A stretch of 64,000 nt of DNA from contig VUYV01000226.1 in NCBI GenBank assembly GCA_008711295.1, forward strand, positions 1,088,533 to 1,152,532, read 5' to 3'. Positions 12,311-23,000 of this stretch are shown piece after piece. The notes under the pieces are model-generated. The model was given only the letters and a program-made list of their open reading frames with translations, did no database searches and was not told where the DNA came from. This stretch comes from Anarhynchus alexandrinus (taxonomy: Eukaryota > Chordata > Aves > Charadriiformes > Charadriidae). Within the stretch, counting starts at the first letter, position 1; each line of letters starts with the position of its first letter. Position numbers and translations under genes: made by a program.

Positions 12311-13259
12311 TCATCATTTATAGTCCTGATCCAAAGGCTACTAAAGCTGATGTATAAGTTGCTGTGTGAGTTTGGTAGCTGATTGATCTCAGCTGCTCCC
12401 GTACAAAAGTCATGACAAAGAAAAGAAAATATGAAGTTAAACCCAGAGTTCGTGCAGACTTCAGTGAGGCTAAGATTGCAGCAGATAAGTTTGGTTTTTT
12501 CTTAATAATGACACTTTGTCAGTTTTTTTTAAATCAATGAATATAAAAGCCCCAATATGCACATAAAATTATATGTATTAGGGGCTACGGGTTTCTCCAA
12601 TCTCTGCTGTGATGTGTATGGTGGACAAATCCATTTGGACCAGTGGCTGCAATGTTGTCATTGCTGTCACTGCAAAACGCAGGAGCTGTAGACATGGATC
12701 ACAGCACCGGACAAACACCAAGTGAAAAACTGGTCCCTGCCCCGAAAAATAGGTTTACTCAACTGTAGTAATTCCTGTTGCAGCAAACGGTGCTGGCAGC
12801 AAGAGAGGCAGAGGATGAGAGCTCGTACATGGCAGCAGCGCTCTTGGAAGCGCAGTGAACCCGTGCTCTTGTTTATGAGGGGCGTTTGGGTCTCAGCTGT
12901 GCCCTGGGCTAGAGGTGGCCTCCTGGGCCAGTGGTTTTGTTCCAACGGAATTATTTTGGCCAATAAGCATGGTCATTCAATTAAAAAAAAATCAGTGGGT
13001 AGATGGAATAAATATGTTGCATCTCACATGAATAACCACAGAGTCATTCCCTGAGTCACAGAAATGGTTAAAAGAGCCAAGACAGGACTTGGTCGCCATC
13101 CTGCCGGCCTGCCTGGCCCAGCAAGCGTGGCCGGGAGGGGGCATTCCCGGCAGGCAAAACAGCAGAAGTGATAATAATGTTCTCCATACTCTTATCATCC
13201 CAAGTAGGGCAAACAAAACACTTTAATTGGTTTGCAGTTCCAAAATATTTCACAAACAC

Positions 13260-13370
13260 CAGACGGTGGAAACGTTTCAGTGCTTCCGAAAGGTCCCAAA
13301 TCCGATTGCCAAGAGGGAGGCTCGGCGGCTGGTGCCGCCTGGGCGCGAGGAGCCCGAGGAGCGCAGCGAG
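13260..13370. promoter_or_regulatory. small CpG cluster
   Basis: A CpG-dense patch includes CTCGGCGGCTGGTGCCGCCTG near 13320 and GGGCGCGAGGAGCCCGAGGAG near 13341. It sits inside a broader GC-rich zone (about 13080-13480) that creates overlapping open frames on both strands, the longest about 136 codons on the minus strand. None shows a domain or splice context. Possible small CpG island or orphan promoter, but also compatible with a simple GC-rich patch. Confidence 0.3.
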
Positions 13371-15200
13371 TAGGACAGCTGGTTTGCTGCCTGGCTGGGA
13401 CTGGCACAAACCCAGGCTGGCTGGCAGCAGGGCAGCAGCTCCTCTACCTAGCCGAGGGCTTTGCTCACAGGGTTTCACTGGTACCTACGCATTATGTTGA
13501 CTTGGCTTTTTCTTACAAAAAGCTTTTGTTCAGTGGTGTTTGACAAGCCCTTCTCTTCTTCACTCACTGCTCCTGACTTCTTTCTTTTGCCTGCCTTTTA
13601 CTGAGCTAACCCAGGAGAAAGTTGCCAGAACTTTCTTCTATAGGCCTGATAGGGCGATGGGGGAACCTGAAGCTCTGCTCCTCCAGGCCTGAGAGGGGCA
13701 GCTGAACACAGCTGAAGGGAGTAGGTGAGAGGAGATACAATCAAGGCTGGGGCAGGAGCAACCTGTGCTGTGGCCCAGGGACCAAGCTGAGCTCCAGAGT
13801 GTCCGTTCAATGGGATGAGTAAAGACTGCTCAAGGAAACACAAAGTGGGAGCAGGTGTTGATAGAGATGAGAGCATGTATAGTAATATATGTACCGTTAA
13901 AGACACTAATATAAATTCTTGCAAATAAAGACTCAAAAAGTTTTGTACTCAAAAGTAGAAAGGAATAGGTTTTGGAGAGGCAAAATGAGCTAGAATCAAT
14001 GTACGTGGCATTGAGGTGTTTTTTTTATTGAATCGAACAACTTTTGTTGAATGCTGAGAAGCAGAGGAAATAAAAAAAATCAAAAGGCTAATAAAAACTA
14101 TCTTTTATTCCAGGCTTTTTTCCAACTTTGGGAGCTGGCCTGGATTTTACTTTGTGGCATAGCATATCTTTGAAAGAAACATCCATTTATAATTTTTAAA
14201 TTATCAGCAATTCATCCAGTAGGTTAATTCGTCTATTATTAAAAGTGCGTGGCTCTTGCCAGCCTAAATTTGTCTGGTTTCATGTTCTGCCTGTGGGACT
14301 GTTGCACCTTTGCTAGGATGAAAAGCCTCCTCTCATCAGTTTCCCTTTCCCCAAGTAAGTATTTACTTAGTGATCAGACATGCCTTAACCTTCTTTATGA
14401 TAAGCTAAATAAATTGAATTCCTTGAGACCGTCACTGTAAGATGTGCTTTCCCATCCTTTAATCAACCTCACGACTTATAGCCATATCAAGAGCGACCTT
14501 GATAAATTGGATGTGTGAATACCAATGCTGACTGTAGTATTTTGCTGGTAGTAGTGGCAATAACTGTAGTGGTGATATAATTTATTCTGTTTTCCCCTGC
14601 TCTGTGCCCAAAGCACTCTGGTCCTTGTAGCCATAAAGCTGCTTCCCAAGCTCGTGCTCAGGTCACGATCTGCCAGGATGCTCCGGTCAGGCTGTGGGCG
14701 TTCTCCCTGCATGCGTATGACATGCTCTGTTTCCCTGCTGTCAGGTTTACCGGGTCACCCAGCGCACACAAGGGTTGGTGTGTTTTTTTCCCCCCACAAT
14801 GTTTACTATTTATCATATAAATGATTCATCAAACAATTTTTACTTTGTGCTAATCACTGGCTGCATGCAGAGAATTAAGGGAGTATGGGTTTACCAACAT
14901 TACTGTGCATGTAGCTCTTCTGATTATATCAAAAAGATTGTTTTCTAGCATAAAAAGACTTCAGTTTTCCTCAAAGAAGGAAGCATTTGCTCTGTCAGCA
15001 GTTTCTAAGAATGCATTTTCTTTCTTCTTCATGATATTTTGTAGCTGTCCAGAACAGCTTTGCACAGCAGTAGATAGAGCTGCCTGAATAATCCCTCTGC
15101 GCTTACCATGCCACATGTGCTGTGGGAATTCCCAGCCATCTCCATTATAAAAATCCCTTCCCCATGTTCTTGGCGGTAGAGAGAGGAAGGAAGAGGCTAG

Positions 15201-15240
15201 GTTGGTTTGTTTGGGGGCTTTTTTTGCTGGTTGGTTTGTT
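15201..15240. repeat. G/T-rich low-complexity tract
   Basis: GTTGGTTTGTTTGGGGG followed by a T run and GGTTGGTTTGTT, broken only by two C bases. Same family of composition as the A/C tracts, on the opposite strand. Confidence 0.7.
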
Positions 15241-15249
15241 TTCCTTTGT

Positions 15250-15293
15250 GGGAGCAGGGTCTGGGGAAGGAGGAGGGCTCTGGGGTTGGAGGG
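15250..15293 (+). other. relaxed G-quadruplex motif
   Basis: Six runs of three or four G bases occur in 44 bases: GGG-AGCA-GGG-TCT-GGGG, then a purine spacer, GGG-CTCT-GGGG-TTGGA-GGG. One loop (eight bases) exceeds the strict seven-base rule, so it fits a relaxed quadruplex definition. It directly follows a G/T tract, giving a strongly G-rich plus strand across about 90 bases. Confidence 0.5.
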
Positions 15294-16290
15294 TCTAGGT
15301 TAAAAGGTAATTATTTTTGTAACAGAATTAAAACCTGAAACACATTGAACGATTTCTAATACAAACAGGATCAGCATTAGCTTTTAAAGGATTGCTATTA
15401 TCGTTTCAGGACTGCAATGTGATTTAAACTGTAATAGATATTGATTTCTATATTAGTGTTCTTGCTCCTTGTATTGCATTTCTGCTGCCATCTGCTAAAA
15501 CAGGAATGGCATTTTTCACTTTATTGACTGGACAATGAGTTGGAATACTGTATTCCTGCACGCTCTGGATCACTGCGATGACTATAAGCTTACAGGGAAA
15601 AGGAAGGCTGGGGACAATTCAGCTGCTGAGACGCTTGCATTTTAAAGCTATAGGTACCAATTATTAAGCATATATAGAATAAAAACACTTAAAGGACTTC
15701 CAAGTCACTTATGGAAAGGCAGAATTGCACTCTAAAAAGCACCACAGCTACTCCACAGGGCACTATTATTTTAAAAAGAGAAAGAATTACTGCGGTGTCC
15801 TGTGCTAGTGGTCTAAAACAGCAGGGGTGGGATTTCCCAGGGCAATCAGTTCTGATTTAGTTGAGCTCCCACTAAAAGCAGCAGGAATCTCACCCATACG
15901 GGCAAGTGCTGTGTTTGTGCTGGTAACCCACAAATCCTCCTCCCCAGTCCAGACCAGTAGCTGACTGGGAATTCTCAATCTGCTCATTGAGCCCAGCCGA
16001 ACTCACTCTGAGGCTTTCTCTCCAAGAACTTCTCTTTCCCAATTCCCACATCCATCTTTTTGGTCAGCATCAGCCTGTCATCTCATACCTTTGCCAAAAA
16101 CATGGGAGTCTCCTTTGAGACAGCTCGTAAGGTCCACGCTGTGGCTCGGTCTTGCAGGCTCGCTGGGGGCCTGCCTGTTCTTGTTCATCCACTGGCAACG
16201 TGGCATCTCCTGACCAGCCCCTTTCACATCTGCAAACGCACATCTTCAGGCTGTCTCCCCTGCTGCTCCTCATGCTGCAGACAACTCGTG

Positions 16291-16330
16291 CTTTCTCTCC
16301 TTAAAAGCCTTTTTCTCTCCTTAAAAGCCC
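16291..16330 (+). repeat. 20-base tandem duplication, two copies
   Basis: CTTTCTCTCCTTAAAAGCCT is followed at once by a second copy with two substitutions (first and last base). It looks like a recent local slippage or duplication within a pyrimidine-rich patch. Confidence 0.9.
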
Positions 16331-16353
16331 TTATTGTGATATACCTAAGAAGC

Positions 16354-16366
16354 GGGGGGTGGGGGG
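16354..16366 (+). other. G6-T-G6 run
   Basis: Two six-base G runs are separated by one T. It is G-quadruplex-like only if runs are split or paired between strands. It lies 24 bases after the tandem duplication at 16291-16330. Confidence 0.6.
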
Positions 16367-16589
16367 AAGCTGTGCGCTGATCCCAAGTGTGCCATTTATC
16401 CTTTTTGGGGACACAGACAAGCTCTTTGTTGCTGGTGTCTCATCCTTAAAAAAGAGCTGCCCCGTTCTCTTGTCCCTCTGTCCTTCTGGAGCGCTGTGCA
16501 GGCAGGTTGGCCGCTGCCCTTTGCTGCACACACAGGGCTTTCCCACTGCTGCTACACATAATATTTGTAAAATTATTTGTAGTGAGTTG

Positions 16590-16830
16590 CTCTATAAATG
16601 AACTTTATTACAGAATGCTATTCAAAATTGGAATATTCTGAAATGAAGTTGCCTCTTGGTTATGACTTTTCCCAGAAAACTGATTTTGCCTAATGATAGA
16701 GAATGGTAATAAGCAGAACTTAATTAGCATAAATTAAGTTTAATGGGAACAAATTCTGCTAGTGCCAAGTAGTTAAGAGGTGTTTAATAGAACTGAAATT
16801 CTGAGAGTTCATCTTATGCTACCTGAAGGT
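16590..16830. promoter_or_regulatory. candidate homeodomain-rich enhancer element
   Basis: AT-rich unique DNA with a TEAD-like TTGGAATATTCTG near 16628, a perfect inverted repeat of a homeobox-type word (ACTTAATT at 16718-16725 and AATTAAGT at 16732-16739, six-base spacer) and a T-box-like AGGTGTTTAAT near 16779. No open frame or repeat explains the text. The enhancer call is inference from motif density. Confidence 0.3.
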
Positions 16831-17786
16831 GCCAACTAAATTTTAAGGTCTGTGCTCTCCAGGGCATTCAGGTGGCTTCTGTCAAGTATGCAGCTAAAGT
16901 TTGGTGGCCTTAATTGAGGGAGAGCTGGCCCAAATTGTTCAAGTTCATGAAACAAACTTGTGTAGGAGTCTTTAAGGTAAACATAGAAATTTATTCTAAA
17001 ATTTAGAATCAGAATATAGAAATATAAGGGTAGTTGAATTTCATCAGAGATCTGACTATCTCTTTATTCTGTCTCTGACAAAACCCGTGCAAGTCTATAC
17101 TTGACAATTCCCTCGCTGTAGTCTGCAGTTTCCAGCAGTCTGTATCCCAGGGATTTCCTTAGCCATTTGCTGCTTCTGTATTGTTGGAAGATTTTATTTT
17201 TTTCTTTTTCCCCCGTTGGCCACTCTTGGACAGAAATCATAGCGTACAGCAGAAGCCCACATTGCAGACTGGACGTTAAGTTTTCCAGCTTCTGTCTACA
17301 TTTCCTGATCTCCGAATGCCTGATTTCTCAATCTTCAGTTGCATTATTGCATCTAGTTAATTACAAGGGTGAAACATCATATTTCCTTAGTTAGCGAGAC
17401 ATGCTGTGTTCCTTCTCAGCAAGCACGCTGGGCTGTGCTTCCCAGGTCGCAGGGGGACAGGAACCAGGAATTCTGAGAAAGGTAACCCCACTGTACAAGT
17501 GCGCCTAACCAACACATACACGCGAGGCTAATGTTACTGGCCCCACATGTCAATGAGGAACAGAGAGCTGGAGGAATTAATTCTAGCAAAAAATTGAATA
17601 TTCCAAAAATATCAGTCATGGAAAGTATAGAATAAAGCAAACAAATTTAAGTAATACATATTTTGCATGCAAGAAATAAATAAGAAGTGTTTGGGTTTTT
17701 TTTAAATTGAAGAAAGAAAAGAATCTTTGTACTGAGATTCTTATAATTCTGCAGATGTTGAGAAGCGCTGCTGAGAGGGCAGCCCA

Positions 17787-17818
17787 GCAGCCCGCCAGCC
17801 CCGCAGCCCGCCAGCCCC
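17787..17818 (+). repeat. 16-base perfect tandem duplication
   Basis: GCAGCCCGCCAGCCCC occurs twice head to tail without mismatch. The unit is GC-rich and forms part of a short GC-rich patch. Confidence 0.9.
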
Positions 17819-19035
17819 ACGCCTTGCCCCGTGCTTCAGCCGTCATGCTGTAAGAAAGGGAGGGTACCTCCGCACCTGTAGGTGGGAACTTGAGCAGAGC
17901 ATGAGCTCAGTGCCAGGGGAGCACTGCTCCAGGGCAGAACCAGTTTATCATCTAATGAACAACATAAAGCAACAGGATTACAAAGAGGGAATGTGGTTTT
18001 ACTTAATTTGTCACTGTGGTTTTGGGCAGACTGGGACTAAACTTTGCCTTTTTCTATGCGGTGCTTACCTAAAGCAGCCTGATCTATTCCATGGCCAGTT
18101 CTAACCGCGCAGGTTAAAGTTCCTTCTTCAGTCTCTGCCCTTTTTTCTTGTCTTCTCTTTTTGTCCTGACTTAGGCCAGAAGCTTTATTGTACCAAGTCT
18201 GAACTTTCATTACCTTCCACAGGGACGGCCCCAGGAGTCTGCTGGCATTACCACAGCCCCTCTAGCATTCTCTGAATAAATCCCCTATTTGTTCTTCAGA
18301 TTAGGAGCAGGTTTTTTGACTCTGTGTTTGTAAAGCACATAAGCTGGGTTGTGTTTTGGCCCAGGACTTAGCCTTCTAGCTACTATTAAAGGTCTGCTTT
18401 GAGCTCTGTGTGGGTAGTAATAACTTGCCCGTGTTTGCTGTGAAAGCTTCTGATTTACAGGCAAATATGTTAGTAAATTCATATTTGGATTTTTAAGCAA
18501 TTAATTTAAGCCAAACACAAACTGAGCGCATATAAGGCAGCTAAATGCTATGTGTATTTTTTTGCACCTCGCTCTAAACGTATTCTTCAAATGAGGGCTG
18601 TCTCTTTGGCTGTGGCTTTTGAAATCGGAGGAATAGTTTACTCAGACAAATCAGGCTCTGGCCCTGTACTTGGTGTTTGCGTGTGCCAGAGCAGGAGTGA
18701 AGAGTGTGCCATGGGGCCTGGGGTGAAGGGATGGATTTTGATCCTCTCTGCGTTGGGCCGTATCATAGTCTAATGAAGCTTAGCTCTCTAATTTCTCAAA
18801 GGAAAGAGTCCACAGTAAACAGCTCCACTTCCCCTAGCCGTGGAAATATCTCTTCAGGGCCCTTATAGGAGGGCTAATGAAAATTCTTAGAAAACAAGGA
18901 TTGCTGTCATATTATGGCATAAATCCTTACAGTCTTAAGATATTTGCGTGGCCTGTTGCTATGATAAAAGAGGATCTCGTAGCCCTCCTCTGCCTTTATC
19001 CTCCCAGAGTACCTGTGCTCCTGTATACAAGCTGG

Positions 19036-19068
19036 GAATGGAGAGACAAAGATGAGAATGGAGAGACA
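19036..19068 (+). repeat. 20-base-period duplication
   Basis: GAATGGAGAGACA occurs at 19036-19048 and again at 19056-19068, so about 20 bases have been duplicated with small changes. It lies in a purine-rich stretch. Confidence 0.85.
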
Positions 19069-19622
19069 GAGAAAACAGCTCATTTTCCCAAGGCTGTAGG
19101 GAGATTTTCTGGAGACAGGGGAGAGAATCCACCTCCCAGGAATTCCAGCCTGGGGTCCCTGCCCTGCCTGATGGCCAGGCACTGTGTGCTGTGTCGCTGA
19201 GAGTATAAAACAGAAGGAAGAGGAGAGCTGCTGCTGGAGTGCAGGCTTAGGTTTGGTAGCTGCTTCTGAAACAGAGCCTGTGGTTGGGAATGTTTATCAT
19301 CCCGCTCATAATGAAGCCATTACACTGCAGTCACAACTCTGAATTGCAGCTAATAGATTTTCATTTTGTTTTCTCAGTTAAGTCATATTTGATAAATGCA
19401 GAAATGTGTAGGGAGCAGCTTATCTCAAGTAGACAGTTTCTTTTTAAATGGCTGTCTTGAATGTGCTTTGCATGAGGATTTTGGGAAAGAAAAAAGGGAT
19501 TTCGTAGCAAATCTTTACAGGTATTAAATGGCAAACCCAGAGTATCCACTTGCTGAATACAAGTCTTCTACCCTTTAGGGATCTATTAACATGTAGCTGT
19601 TGTAGATAAGCGTTAACTTCCT

Positions 19623-19671
19623 TGTGTGTGTATGTGTGTGTACATGTACTCATGTATTTTTGTGTGTATGT
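19623..19671 (+). repeat. imperfect TG microsatellite
   Basis: A TG-rich run with TA and CA interruptions (TGTGTGTGTATGTGTGTGTA, then TGTACTCATG and TGTGTGTATG). It is old or interrupted, so length variation may be limited. Confidence 0.85.
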
Positions 19672-20007
19672 AAAAATTTTATAGTATTGGATATGTAATT
19701 CTTTGCAATTCTCTTTGTTGTCTTAAAGATTGGCTTGAGTGAATCTGACTAAATTTGTTTATAGGAAACAAAATTCCATTACCTGCTTCTCTGCAGACAA
19801 ATACATAAGGATGTCATTTTTGTCTAATTTATTATCTTTTCCTCTTATTTTGAATTTAAATGGTGCAGGCCGATTTGCACATAGCCTAATAGTAGTCTGG
19901 GAAAGGATAGTGCCAGCAGTAGTACATCATTGCACTGGGTTGTCCATTTAGGAATTACTCTGGAAAAGTTTTCAGCGCAAATTACCTCAACATATATTAT
20001 ACAGGGA

Positions 20008-20037
20008 GGGTTGGCTTTTTGTTTGGTTGTTTTTTTA
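20008..20037. repeat. G/T-rich low-complexity tract
   Basis: GGGTTGGCTTTTTGTTTGG followed by TTG and a T run; only one C interrupts the G/T text. Same class as the tract at 57436. Confidence 0.6.
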
Positions 20038-23000
20038 AATCCTGGCTGGAAAAGTTCTTACTGGAATTAAGCCAGCATTCCCAGAAATACTGAAGCTAAG
20101 CCGGTCTCCCAATGTTATCCTGAGGAACTCTTCAAACTTTGAGGCCAGAATGCAAGCATGCAGATCTGTGTTTTGGGCCAAACTTCTGAAGGAGTTTTAT
20201 AGCTGCAGATAGGATTTTCAAGAGTACCCAAGCAAATCGGCAGCAGACCCCTTCCAGCAATTGAAGGAAATATAATAAAATCATAATGAAAAATCTGTCC
20301 CCTTGGCATTTCAGATTGCATTAATTTCAGAGGTGTTGAGCATCACATCTTCTTGGGAATTAGCTTGGCATTAAGGTGAAATGCCGCCCAGCACAGCGAC
20401 CGCTTGTGGTGGGAGCTGCAAGCCTTCTTCCCACAGCCGAGCGCCGTTCCCAGTGAGGACACTGGGCAGGCTTACAAAACCAGGCCCTGTGTTTCTGTCC
20501 TGGCCCCGTGCCCAGCTGTCTGTGTCGGGAAAGTGTCTAAATGTCGTTAACTGGATCAAAAGGCTGAAGTGTTTCTGTCACAGCCACCACTCTTTGACAA
20601 CAGTTGCTCTATTGTTGGCAACTCTCTCGTCCCTGTTTTTCTTTTTGCGTCCCTCTGCTTTTGTCCCCTCCATTTGCCTTCTGAGTTTTCCCCTCTCACT
20701 CCAGTGCTGCCCCATGTGCTTTCCCAGGGTTTCTTTCTCAGTTCTATTTTCTGCCTCTGCTACTTGTTTCTTGCCAGGGGTGCTCTCTGCCATAGTTCCT
20801 GCTGCTGGAGATGCGTTTGGAAAGCATCTCTCTCCTTGTCTGGGCTTTAGGCTTCCTGTACCTTCACCCATATGCCACCATTTGTGGTGTCTGTTCAGTT
20901 TTTCCTTCGTCCCTGTTCCCGAGGTGTAGGCCATATGTCTGCAGGCCTGCTGCTTTCTGTCTGTCCATCCCCACTTACTAACAGCCACTGTAACTGCATC
21001 CCTAGCCCCAGGCTGTCTTCTCCAGTTGACCTTCACCCCAACCCAACTCAGACATATAAAACAAAATTAGCCAGTATCGCGTATTTCAATAAACAAGCCC
21101 AGCCAGCAGATCGTGTAAACTGTGAGCCATGCACCTACAGTAATGTGACCTCAGGCCTTTAAAATCACATACTTTGTCTGTTTTAGGATTTGTATATAAA
21201 TGTTATACAGAGAGACTTTATTAGAGCTTAGTGAACCAAAATCTGGTCTTGGATTTCCATAGTTCAGGAGTTATTAGTTTGAATGCACTACAGGGGTTAA
21301 GAAGAAGGAATGAGAAGTTTGAAACCATGTTTGTTGAAACTTCTGATGAATTATACAAAGTCAGTCTGTTTATCAGAGTACTGTCATCTCTGTAAGACAA
21401 AATGATGGGAAAAATACACTCGGTGAAGAGTCCCACGTCGAGAAAAAATTGATTAATCTACTAAACTGTTCTTCCAAATGTTTTACCAGAATAAGACATA
21501 CACAAAATAGACCTTTGGAGGACACATGTATGAGGATGTTGCTTGAGAGAGCTCTTGCTTACCTGAAAGCTTCCGCAGTCGCAGACCATTACTTCACATT
21601 GCAGTGTTGTTAAGTGGAAAAGGGTACGTTTTAAGTTCAAGTAGATGGTATGAAAATTGTGGTGAATGTTTTCAGCAGACGCTTCAGCTGAAGTTATATT
21701 TCTCTGTATTTGTGATGATGAAAGTAAACAACAATAGTTGTACTCTCTGAGCCATGCAGCTTCTTCACCTTAAAAATTGCCGGCATGGGCTTGCAAAAGG
21801 GCACTGTTTCCCAAGGCAGCTTGTTGAGTCAGCTACTGCTTTTCTGACAGATTTGTGTCTCAGCTCTGAACTACTGCCTTCTAGGTCACTAGAGACTAGC
21901 AATGAGGAGTGATGTGTTAGAGATGTTTTGTTGGTGTGCCATGTTTCAAAAATGCATGTGCCTGATCCTGATAGATGCTGAGACTCTGCTACCCCTACTG
22001 GCCACGAGGCCAGTGCCTCTAAGGACAGGCTGCTTTGCTCCTACCAGACATATCCTGGGCAGGAATATGCATGAAAGCATCAGGCGTGCCGGGCGTATGC
22101 CATTCATCCCCTTTGAGCATGTACTGTGCTGGTCTAAGTATTTGGTACTACCACAGTCATGTACAAACCATTGTGTGTTGTGCGCACACACCAGTGTCCA
22201 AACTCACAGACTGGCAGAAAACAGCTATCTCGTTGGTAACAAGGGAGCGAAAGGTTGGCTGTCTGAAAAGAAAGCATGCTGAAATCCTAGGAATTGTATA
22301 TTCACATCTACAAAAATCATAAAATCTTTGATTCAAAGCTGATCGGCAAGAGTCTCTCCATTGAACCTAGTGAGCGTTTAAAACGGGCTTGGAACAAATA
22401 AGAAGTGATTCAGCCTAAAACTGTCCCAATTCTTCTTTTCCTTTCCTCATTCAAAACAGACACTAACATTTGAAGGGGGTGCAATTAAATGCTTTTTATT
22501 TCTGTGTAGCAGTTAATCTTGTGCATGCAAATAGTTGTGACTGAAACATTTTATTACTGCTTGTTTTGCCCTTTAGTGGAATTTAAACTTTCTTCGTGCA
22601 TCCCCATTTTTTTCTTTAATTCTCCTGTTTCATTAAGAGCTTAATGAGACTTCCAGACTCATCTATTAGCATTCTAATGATGACATAAGAGCTAGTGTCT
22701 GCCAGTGTCTTCTGACAGCAACAAAACAAAAGTAAACATGTCTGAGACAGTTACTTTTTTTGCTCAGATTTAAGCAAATACCCTCTGTCCAATGCAGCAT
22801 TCCATTTTCACTTATACAAGCGTCTCTAGCACTCAAAGTTGGATATCTGAGCCCAAACCAACCTGTTAGTTGCTCTGGCTTTCCATGAGGATCACCCTTC
22901 TGCTCATGTTGCTTATATACCAACTGTGTGAAGGACATCCAGGTGCTAATGGTCAGTTGCCACATGTGATCTCCTTCCTAGACTGGATCTCTTGCATCCT

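Larger units (their letters stand above)
1..13600. other. gene-poor left segment, probably intronic or intergenic
   Basis: Apart from the individually listed elements I see no coding region, RNA gene or transposon in this segment. Open frames here are short, overlap on both strands and lack splice context or recognisable domains. The segment contains more GC- and CpG-rich patches than the right half of the window. If the terminal exon at 47874 belongs to a gene with a giant last intron, this may all be intron. Confidence 0.5.

Noticed and set aside
13068..13478. 136-codon minus-strand open frame
   Set aside because: GC-rich zone with open frames on both strands; no recognisable motif or splice sites.
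20381..20929. 182-codon plus-strand open frame as a gene
   Set aside because: The translation is low-information Ser/Leu/Phe/Pro text produced by pyrimidine bias, a 152-codon frame overlaps it on the other strand, and there is no domain or splice context.
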